A stretch of 18,538 nucleotides of DNA from VMDJ01 sp038146785 (GTDB taxonomy: Bacteria > Pseudomonadota > Gammaproteobacteria > Chromatiales > Chromatiaceae). The notes under the pieces are model-generated. The model was not told the origin of the DNA and searched no databases. It was given only the letters and a program-made list of their open reading frames with translations. Made by a program: the position numbers and the translations under genes. The DNA lies in NCBI GenBank assembly GCA_038146785.1, contig JAYQSI010000010.1:1-18538 (forward strand). Direction: 5' to 3'. Below, in pieces: positions 1 to 6,782 of this stretch (position 1 is the first letter of the stretch; every line of letters starts with the position of its first letter).

Positions 1-388
1 CTGTGCTCAAGCGTTATTCGGTTTATCTGCTGACTTTCGCGCTCTTCGTAAACATCCCTACGACGGCTCTGGCAACTATTGCCTTAGCTTTCCATCTGAT
101 ACTTGAGCATTCACCGGTTACTTTCGTCATCGCAGTCGATTTTCACGGCTTACCGCGCGTGATTTCAGTGTCGAGTCTTAATTTCGTCGTTGGCAGGGTA
201 CAACAGCTGTCTGATCACGATGATGCTTACTCCTTATCTATTGGCGCGTGATTCCAGCCGGAATAACAACCTGCACGAGCAGTCTGTGTTGTCACTCTCC
301 GGTGAAGTATGGAAACGCTGACGCTTGCCATGAGTACATGGGAAACAACCACGAGCTTCTTGGCTCACTTTTCCAAAAGGAAAACATC
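1..388 (+). other. Left edge, no confident gene; possibly a degraded 3' end
   Basis: I see no recognisable gene here. All forward frames are open only in pieces. One frame runs without stop from base 3 to a TGA at 249-251 and is rich in hydrophobic residues, but it resembles no family I know. A second frame reads plausibly from the left edge to a TGA near base 112. A third reads plausibly from ATG 220 to a TGA at 319-321, ending in EVWKR. Given the frameshifts in the next two genes, this could be the broken 3' end of a gene that starts outside the window. That is inference; the stretch may be non-coding. Confidence 0.2.
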
Positions 389-645
389 ATGAAACGTTCT
401 TCAATTGCATTTGTAATAGCTACCGCTTTGTTTGCAGGTTCTGCTTTCGCAGCGGATGTTGCACACACTGGAAAAATCCACGAAGTGGATGCTGACGCTT
501 TGGCAAGATCACCCTAATCGAAAACTCTGTGAAAACTGAGTACGAAGCAGACGACGAGAAAGCTTTGGAAGGTTTGAACCCAGGTGATGAAGTGACTTTG
601 ACTGTTACCAGCGAAGGCATGGTATCAGCAGCTAAGAAGATCTAA
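389..645 (+). pseudogene. Small exported protein (DUF1344-like), single-base frameshift
   Basis: A predicted periplasmic protein of 85 residues once its frame is restored. The start ATG at 389 has a good Shine-Dalgarno (AAAAGGA, 375-381). The first 20 or so residues form a classic signal peptide: MKRSS, a hydrophobic core, then AFA before AADV. The reading frame breaks at about 508-511, where TTGGCAAG replaces an expected TTGGGCAAG. Adding one G joins the N-terminal part to a long sensible C-terminal part (GKITLIENSV onward, NPGDEVTLTV, ending SAAKKI at the TAA of 643-645). As written, the product stops at 515-517 after 42 residues. The overall layout (signal peptide plus one small beta domain with a PGDEVTLTV-type strand) resembles DUF1344 proteins of unknown function; that family name is tentative. 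A one-base loss in a G run is also a common sequencing error. Confidence 0.6.
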
Positions 646-673
646 TTCTTAGCGTAGCGATCTCGCTAATCCA

Positions 674-707
674 AACTGCACTGCTTTCGGGCGGTGCAGT
701 TTTTTTT
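674..707 (+). terminator. Rho-independent terminator after the small exported gene
   Basis: The arms AACTGCACTGC (674-684) and GCGGTGCAGTT (691-701) pair over 11 bp with one U-G wobble around a TTTCGG loop. A run of eight T (700-707) follows. It lies 29 bases past the TAA and ends transcription before mscS. GTG 694, inside the right arm, is in frame with mscS but is not a credible start. Confidence 0.93.
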
Positions 708-768
708 CGCCTCGAATTCCTTAAGTGCTAAAGTTATGTCACTGTTTTTCCCATCAAGAGATCAGCCC

Positions 769-1586
769 ATGTTTGGTTTCAATTTCGACAGCATCCCTGA
801 AGAGACTCTGATTCGTTTAGGCGAGACCGGTATCGTCATCGGCATCCTGGTGGTACTGAGCTGGGCACTCCCCCGCTTCATCAAGTCACGTGCTGCGCTG
901 ATCCAGCGCAAGTTCAAGATGGACGAGATCGTCACTGACTTCCTCGCCACCTCAGTAAAGCTCTTTATCTACGCTTTCATTGTTATTGGTTTACTCAGTG
1001 CAGCCGGTGTGGACACCTCTGCGCTTATCGCTGCTGTCGGTGCAATTGGTTTAGCCATTGGTCTTGCGCTCAAAGACTCGCTAAGCGCGTTAGCTTCAGG
1101 CATTTTGATTGCGGTAAATCACCTCTTCCGTAAAGGCGACCATATCGAAGTGGGCGATGTCGCGGGCTATGTCGAAAAGATTGGTCTATTCACCACAACG
1201 GTTAAAACCTTCGATAGCCGTCGTGTGACGCTACCTAATAGCACGGTATTTGGTTCAAACCTGATCAACTACTCGGTCTTTGATAAGCGCCGCCTCGATC
1301 TGATTGTTTCGATCGCTTATGAAGATGATCTCGATAACGCTAAATCGGTTATCGAAAAGGTGCTTGATAACTCACAGCGCGTTCTCTCTGATGAAGGCTA
1401 CCTAGTCGGCGTCGAAAGCTTTGGTGAATACGGCGTAAATATCTTGGTTCGATTTGGTCGGCTTTGCTGAATACGTGCGAAGCCTTAAACCAAAACCGAA
1501 AGTGAGCGCGCACCGGAAAAGGTTATTCATTCTCAACCACGCCGCTCGAGGGATTAACACTCTCTTTGCCTATTCCTATGGTCTGA
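769..1586 (+). pseudogene. Small-conductance mechanosensitive channel (MscS), C-terminus frameshifted
   Basis: An inner-membrane channel that releases solutes on hypo-osmotic shock. The start ATG 769 (MFGFNFDS) is chosen because AAGAG (756-760) sits 8 bases upstream. The protein shows an N-terminal membrane helix at about residues 20-37, then a second, then the pore-lining TM3 with the MscS Ala/Gly pattern (ALIAAVGAIGLAIGLALKD). The beta domain follows (GDHIEVGDVAGYVEKIGLF and RRVTLPNSTVFGSNLINYS). The main frame reads well to VNILVRF at about 1455 and then stops at 1468-1470. Expected C-terminal pieces continue in other frames: VGFAEYVRSL (frame of 1457), NQTESE, KRLF, and finally SLPIPMV with TGA 1584-1586, which resembles the usual IPFPQ-type ending. 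At least three indels are needed to join them. The pore could still form, but the cytoplasmic vestibule floor would be lost. Confidence 0.8.
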
Positions 1587-1616
1587 CATCACGTTAGCCA
1601 TCATCTAGGGGGATTC

Positions 1617-2366
1617 ATGGAAATCTGGGAAATCGTTGTACTGAGCTTGGTCGGTATCGTTGCTGGTTGGCTGAACGTTTTAGCCGGTGGTGGCTCAATG
1701 CTCACCGTGCCCATTATGATCTTTATGGGTATGCCCGGGCCTGTGGCTAATGGCACAAACCGTTTAGCGATCATTCTGCAAAACATCACCGCTGTGGCGA
1801 CCTTTGCGAAAAAAGGTTTCCATAATTTTAAGCTCAGCTTGTCACTCTCCGTTGCTGCCTCGATAGGAGCGGTATTCGGCGCACAAGTTGGCGTATCTCT
1901 CGATGGTGAATGGTTCAACCGCATTCTGGCGATCATCATGGCCGGCATGATGATCATCATGTGGAAAGGCAACTTCGGCAAAGGCGACAAAAAACAAGGT
2001 GGCGAAGAACCACAACGCCTCGTGCTAGGTCACATCTTGATGATTGGCGCTGGCTTCTGGGGTGGTTTTATTCAAATTGGTGTTGGCTTTATCTTGATGC
2101 CGATTCTGCACCGCGTGATGGGGCTAAATCTTGTTCTGACCAATGTTTACAAAGTGTTTGTGATCTTGATCTACACCTTTGTCGCATTAGCTGTCTTTGC
2201 CAGCCAGTTACAGCTTGAATGGTTTGTTGGACTATCGTTAGCGCTGGGTAATGCTGTTGGCGGTTATTTAGGTGCCCAAACCACTATCACCAAGGGTGAA
2301 AATTGGATTCGATGGACACTTAACATCGCCCTAGTCGCCTTTATCATTAAGCTATTGTTTTTCTGA
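1617..2366 (+). CDS. TauE/SafE family permease (putative sulfite/anion exporter)
   Basis: An intact inner-membrane protein of 249 residues. It starts at ATG 1617 behind a strong Shine-Dalgarno (AGGGGGA, 1607-1613). The TauE/SafE (formerly DUF81) signature is clear: an N-terminal helix leading to AGWLNVLAGGGSMLTVPIM, then PVANGTNRLAI. The second half repeats this layout with GFWGGFIQIGVGFILMPIL and the NVYKVFVILIYT helix. I count about eight membrane helices with a short charged loop (KGNFGKGDKKQGGEEPQ) near residues 119-135 separating the halves. Family members move sulfite, sulfoacetate or other small organosulphur or carboxylate anions, usually outward; the substrate here cannot be read from sequence. 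It sits 50 bases before the RND adaptor and may share its transcript, but no functional link is evident. Confidence 0.88.
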   Translation: MEIWEIVVLSLVGIVAGWLNVLAGGGSMLTVPIMIFMGMPGPVANGTNRLAIILQNITAVATFAKKGFHNFKLSLSLSVAASIGAVFGAQVGVSLDGEWFNRILAIIMAGMMIIMWKGNFGKGDKKQGGEEPQRLVLGHILMIGAGFWGGFIQIGVGFILMPILHRVMGLNLVLTNVYKVFVILIYTFVALAVFASQLQLEWFVGLSLALGNAVGGYLGAQTTITKGENWIRWTLNIALVAFIIKLLFF

Positions 2367-2416
2367 TACATCTGAGCGGTAATAACGCTATCTAAACGCG
2401 CTATCGCGGAGAAATT

Positions 2417-3541
2417 ATGTTGTCCTCAAAACGCTTCCAACTTGGAGCGGTATTGATAGCGGTTTTTGTTGTTTTGACTTACTGGGTCATGCAGACAGAG
2501 CCGCCTAAGAAAAAGCCAAAAGCTAAGCCCGTTACCCCAAGCGTTACCGCGATTAAAAACGAAGCCGGCAACCATGCTTTAGAGTTGCTCGCTTATGGCA
2601 GCGTGATGCCCGCCGAGTTGATCACACTCGAAGCACAGGCAAAAGGTCAGCTAATTGCTCTGCACCGTGACTTTGAACCAGGCGGTCAGATTGCGCGTGG
2701 CGAAACACTCTATTCCATCGATGACCGTGAATATCAATTAAATGTCGATGCAGCCAATGCAGCTTTGAAAAAAGCACAAGCTGATATCGCAATGGAAGCC
2801 GCGCAACGAAAAGTTGCTGAGAAAGATTTAGAGATTCTAAGTAAGCGCATGCAGCTATCTGACGAGTCTAAGCAGTTAGCCCTGCGTCTACCGCAACAAC
2901 GCCAAGCGGAAGCTGCACTAGCAAGCGCACAACGTCAGCTTAAACAAGCTCAACTCGATCTATCGCACACCCAACGCCAAATCGAAACCAATGTGGTTGT
3001 GGTTGAGCGTAAGAAAGTAATCGGCGATACCGTTTCCATCGGTGATGAAATTGGCAGCGTGGCACGTGCTGATCGTTACTGGGTGGAGTTACGACTACCC
3101 ACCGATCGCATCGCTAAGATACAGCCACGTACCAATTCAAAAGGCTCGCACGTTAAGCTGAAGGCCAACGGCATTGATTACCAAGGTGAGCTCATTCGTA
3201 TTCACCCCCAGATCGATAGCGATAGCCGTTTAGCAAAAGTGATCGTTGAGATTAATCAACCGCTAACGCAATCAAGCCGCCCTCTTCTGCTGGGCACTTA
3301 TGTTGAAGCGAAAATCATGCAGCAACCAATCAACAATGCGGTAAAACTGCCTCGCGAAGCACTGACCAGTGATAATCGTGTTTGGGGTGTTGACAACAAA
3401 GGCTTGCTTCAAGTGGAAGCGGTACAGTTGATTGATATGGATAGCCAATCTGCTTACATAAGCGCACCCAAAGGCTTGGATTACATCGTCACTAACAGCT
3501 TAAAAACACTCGTTCCTGGCACCAAGGTCAACGTTAAGTAA
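2417..3541 (+). CDS. RND efflux periplasmic adaptor (HlyD/membrane fusion protein)
   Basis: The adaptor that links an inner-membrane RND pump to an outer-membrane channel; 374 residues. The start ATG 2417 has GGAGA at 2408-2412. One N-terminal membrane anchor (residues 6-24) is followed by a lysine/proline-rich stretch. The first barrel-sandwich half (AKGQLIALHRDFEPGGQIARGETLYSID) then leads into a coiled-coil hairpin of about residues 108-195 rich in Ala, Gln, Lys and Glu. The second half follows (VIGDTVSIGDEIGSVARAD), then the beta-barrel and membrane-proximal domains (YVEAKI, VKLPREALTSDNRVWGVD). Just after the hairpin, the usual T-x-I-x-APFDG segment is replaced by TQRQIETNVVVV, which may be a scar of compensating indels. 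The permease starts 5 bases downstream, so the two were co-translated; because that partner is broken, this adaptor may be orphaned. Confidence 0.88.
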   Translation: MLSSKRFQLGAVLIAVFVVLTYWVMQTEPPKKKPKAKPVTPSVTAIKNEAGNHALELLAYGSVMPAELITLEAQAKGQLIALHRDFEPGGQIARGETLYSIDDREYQLNVDAANAALKKAQADIAMEAAQRKVAEKDLEILSKRMQLSDESKQLALRLPQQRQAEAALASAQRQLKQAQLDLSHTQRQIETNVVVVERKKVIGDTVSIGDEIGSVARADRYWVELRLPTDRIAKIQPRTNSKGSHVKLKANGIDYQGELIRIHPQIDSDSRLAKVIVEINQPLTQSSRPLLLGTYVEAKIMQQPINNAVKLPREALTSDNRVWGVDNKGLLQVEAVQLIDMDSQSAYISAPKGLDYIVTNSLKTLVPGTKVNVK

Positions 3542-3546
3542 TCAAT

Positions 3547-6500
3547 ATGAGTACTCAACGTAAAGGCATTGTCGAATGGTTTGCGACTAACTCAGTCGCC
3601 GCCAATATCCTGATGCTTGCGCTCATCTTGGGCGGCGTTTTGGGCTTCATGGATGTAAAACAACAATACCTTCCGACCTATGAAGCCGATCAGGTCACGG
3701 TATCGGTCAACTACAGTGGCGCGAGCCCTGAGGAAGTTGAGAAAGGTGTCATCCTACCGATTGAGCAAGAACTCAACGGCATGCCCGGCATCGATCAGCT
3801 CACTGCCAATGCGTCTGAAAACAAAGGCGAGGTCTTTGCTAAGTTAGAAAACGGCGTTGATCGTCAACAATTACTACAAGACATTCGCAATGCCATCGCA
3901 CGTATTAACTCTTTTCCTGTTGAAGCGGAACAAGCCAAGGTCACCTTAAAAGGCCGTGAGTTTTCGATCATCAGTATTGGTGTAGCGGCAGAGCTCGCAC
4001 AAACCGAGTTATATGAACTAAGCGAACGCATGCGTCGCACCCTGCTTGATGTGAAAGGTGTGTCGCGCGTTGAGCAAGTTGGCGCTCTCGCCCCTGAGAT
4101 CAGCATTGAGATTGATCCCGCTCGTCTCCTCGAGCAATCACTGACCATTGGCGACATCTCCGACGTCTTATATGACGCAGTACGCGACGTACCCGGCGGC
4201 CGCGTAGAAACCCAAGATGGTGATGTTGTACTGCGCACCTTAGGTCACCGCGAAGACGCCAAGGCGTTTGGCGATATCCCAATCAAAACCCGTAACGATG
4301 GCACTCAGTTATTACTTAGAGACATCGCAAAGGTAAATGATGGCTTTGAAGACAGCACACAGATCTTCGAGTTTAACGGTAAGCCCGGCATGCGCCTTGG
4401 ATGTCTATCACGGTGAAAGCGTTCGTCCGATTGAGCTTGCCGGTCGTGTTAAAGCAGACGATTAAAAGCTGCAAAAGAGCTACCAAAAAACAGTTGAACT
4501 CAGCATTCAAACAGATCGCTCAGAACGTTATTACGAAAGAAGCAATATCTTAATCAGTAATGGGCTTGCCGGTCTCGCCTTAGTTGTCATTGCATTAGGC
4601 TTGTTCTTAAATGCACGCCTTGCCTTCTGGGTGGCTATTTCAATTCCAGTGGTATTCATTGGAAGCTTCAGCTTCTTACCCTATGCCGGTATCACCCTAA
4701 ACATGATCTCGATGTTTGCTTTTATCTTGGCTGTCGGAATCGTTGTTGATGACGCCATCATCGTCGGTGAACACATCTACACCAAACTACAACAAGGGCT
4801 TAAACCAAGCGACGCCGTTCAGCAAGGCGTTCGTGAAATGTTTGTACCCGTTATCTATGCGGTAGGAACCAACATCATTGCTTTATTCGCTGCTATTGGT
4901 TCCTGGCTCTACAGGTCAGTTCATGAAGTCATTGCCGGTTGTAGCTTCAATTGTATTTGCCATCTCCTTAATGGAAGCGTTACTGGTTCTCCCCTCGCAC
5001 CTCAATCACAAAATCAAAGAAGGCAAAGCAGCAAAACTCTACGCTCCCTTTGCTCGGGTTAAGCGTTTCCACGATGCGATGACCGATGGTTTAGATCGTT
5101 TACGTGATGTGACTTATGCCAACCAAATTCAACTGGACATAAGCATCGTTATCTTGTACTGATTATTTTGGTGGCTTCCTAGCGATCATCATTGCGTGGT
5201 ACGAGGCTGGTCGTATCGATCTGACTTGGCGCCCAAGCATCCCCGGTAATCGTGTTGATGCCGAAATCGACATGCCAGTGGATGCATCAGTTAAACAAAC
5301 TCAAGCCACTGTGCGCAAAGTGGAAGCGGCAGGTCTTCGCGCCATTGAGAATCTCGGCGGAAAACAATACCTATCTAGCTGGTTTACTCGTGCAGGTTGG
5401 AATCGCCCTGATTATGGCGATGTGAATATGTATCTTGTGCCCGATGATCAGCGTCCCTTTAACCAAGAAGACTTCTTACGTGAGTGGCGTAAAGAGATGG
5501 GTGAAGTACCCGAAGCTAAATCGATCTTCTTTGAGTACATGGTAGGTCCAGGTGGCAATAAAGAGTTCGTGGTTAACCTGTCTCATACCGATACCTAAGT
5601 ACTTGAAGCAAGTGCTCGTGAACTAGCGACCAAGCTCGGTGAGCTACAAGGCGTCACTGATGTTAGTGATGGTATTGGACAAGGTAAAAACCAATGGGTG
5701 TTTAACTTAAGCCCTGTGGGTCGTGCACTGGGTTTAACCGAACAATCACTCGGTCAGCAGATTCGAGACTCTTTCTACGGCGCTGAGGTCGAGCGCATTC
5801 TGCGTGGTGGTAAAGAAGTCAAAGTGATGGTGCGGCTATCACGTGATCATCGTCAGTCATTAGCTGATCTACGTGAGATGTTGATTCGCACCCCCAACGG
5901 AGGTCTCATTCCGTTAACTGAAGCGGCCATCATCGAAACCAGTCGCGCCTACAGCACGATCAAACGTGAAGACGGACGACGCATCATTCAGATCACCGCC
6001 AGTATCGATAAGGCACACGCTAATTCACGTCAGATACGCGCCTTGGTGCAAAAGAGCTTCTTACCAGAGCTGATCGCTAACCACCCCGAGCTGAAATGGA
6101 AGTTCGGTGGCGGTCGTCGTGACCAAACACGTACCTTCAAATACATCTTTGATGGCCTTCTCTGGTCTGCAGTATTAATTTTTGCCTTGATGGCTGCGCT
6201 GTTCCGAAGCTATAGCCAAGGCATTATTGTCATGTTGACCATCCCCTTTGCGGTTGCTGGCAGTATTTTTGGCCATATCGTAATGGGTCACGGCATGAGC
6301 TCAGTGAGTATTTACGGCATGATCGCGCTCGGCGGACTGGTCGTGAATGGCTCGTTGGTACTCACCGTACGCCTCAATGAACTGAAAGATTTGCCCGCTC
6401 TTCAGGCCATTCATCAAGCTGCTGTTAGCCGTTTCCGCCCGATTTTATTGACCACACTCACCACCACATTGGGTTTAGCACCGATTCTTTTCGAGACCTC

Positions 6501-6645
6501 GGTGCAAGCTCGCTTCCTTATCCCGATGGCCATCGCACTCAGCTTTGGCACCATCATGGGCTTTTTAGTGGTGCTTTATTTGATCCCCGCGATGTACGCG
6601 ATCCACTCTGAACTTCAGGATCGCTTTTTCCCAAAAGCCAAATAA
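3547..6645 (+). pseudogene. RND efflux permease (AcrB/HAE1-like), full length but with four frameshifts and two stops
   Basis: A proton-driven inner-membrane multidrug or heavy-substrate pump, partner of the adaptor just upstream. The locus spans 1033 codons including the stop, normal for the family. The readable pieces are in order: TM1 and first periplasmic domain (WFATNSVAANILM, GASPEEVEKGV) to 4396; after an extra T at 4397-4398 the frame continues through TM2-TM4 with the proton-relay aspartates in GIVVDDAIIVGEHI; a +1 shift at about 4896; a -1 shift at about 5136; a -1 shift at about 5179; then the second periplasmic half and TM7-TM12 to TAA 6643-6645. The four shifts sum to zero, so both ends share one frame. 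In addition, TAA codons lie in frame at 4463-4465 and 5596-5598, with family-like sequence on both sides. No functional pump can be made unless these are sequence errors. No clear Shine-Dalgarno precedes ATG 3547. Confidence 0.85.
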
Positions 6646-6669
6646 AAACCTACTAATTTTCTAATTTAG

Positions 6670-6696
6670 GACGATTGTCTTTTATTAAAAATCGTC
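6670..6696. repeat. Inverted repeat upstream of sucA (7-bp arms)
   Basis: GACGATT (6670-6676) and AATCGTC (6690-6696) form perfect arms around 13 bases. No T run follows on the plus strand, so it is a poor terminator for the RND locus. Its position directly upstream of the likely sucA promoter suits a protein-binding site. No regulator can be assigned. Confidence 0.5.
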
Positions 6697-6716
6697 ATGG
6701 TGTTCTAGAAAAAAAG

Positions 6717-6745
6717 TGCTAGGCTAAATGAAACAAGCATTTAGC
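6717..6745 (+). promoter_or_regulatory. Candidate sucA promoter (extended -10) overlapped by a perfect palindrome
   Basis: TGC followed by TAGGCT (6717-6725) fits an extended -10 element; the -35 region (around 6697-6702) is poor. Overlapping it is a perfect 8-bp inverted repeat, GCTAAATG (6723-6730) and CATTTAGC (6738-6745), with a 7-base spacer that would contain the transcription start. The arrangement suggests an operator. A GAATTTTTG stretch follows, so a weak terminator for the RND locus is the alternative. The leader would be about 50 bases, with only a weak Shine-Dalgarno (GAG, 6771-6773) before ATG 6783. Confidence 0.45.
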
Positions 6746-6782
6746 GAATTTTTGTACTCTTTTTTAGGTTGAGCGTCCTAAA

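Noticed and set aside
248..517. 89-residue frame beginning upstream of the small exported protein
   Set aside because: It only extends the signal-peptide protein upstream through non-coding sequence; ATG 389 has the ribosome site and begins the signal peptide.
694..768. Upstream GTG start extending MscS by 25 residues
   Set aside because: The GTG lies inside the terminator stem of the preceding gene and the extra residues come from its T run; ATG 769 has a proper ribosome site.
1910..2218. 102-residue plus-strand frame inside the TauE/SafE gene
   Set aside because: Histidine-, tryptophan- and cysteine-rich out-of-frame reading of a well supported permease gene, with no ribosome site or family resemblance.
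3547..6645. Programmed ribosomal frameshifting in the RND permease
   Set aside because: Four shifts in mixed directions without slippery heptamers or nearby structured stimulators, plus two stops, is not a known programmed arrangement.
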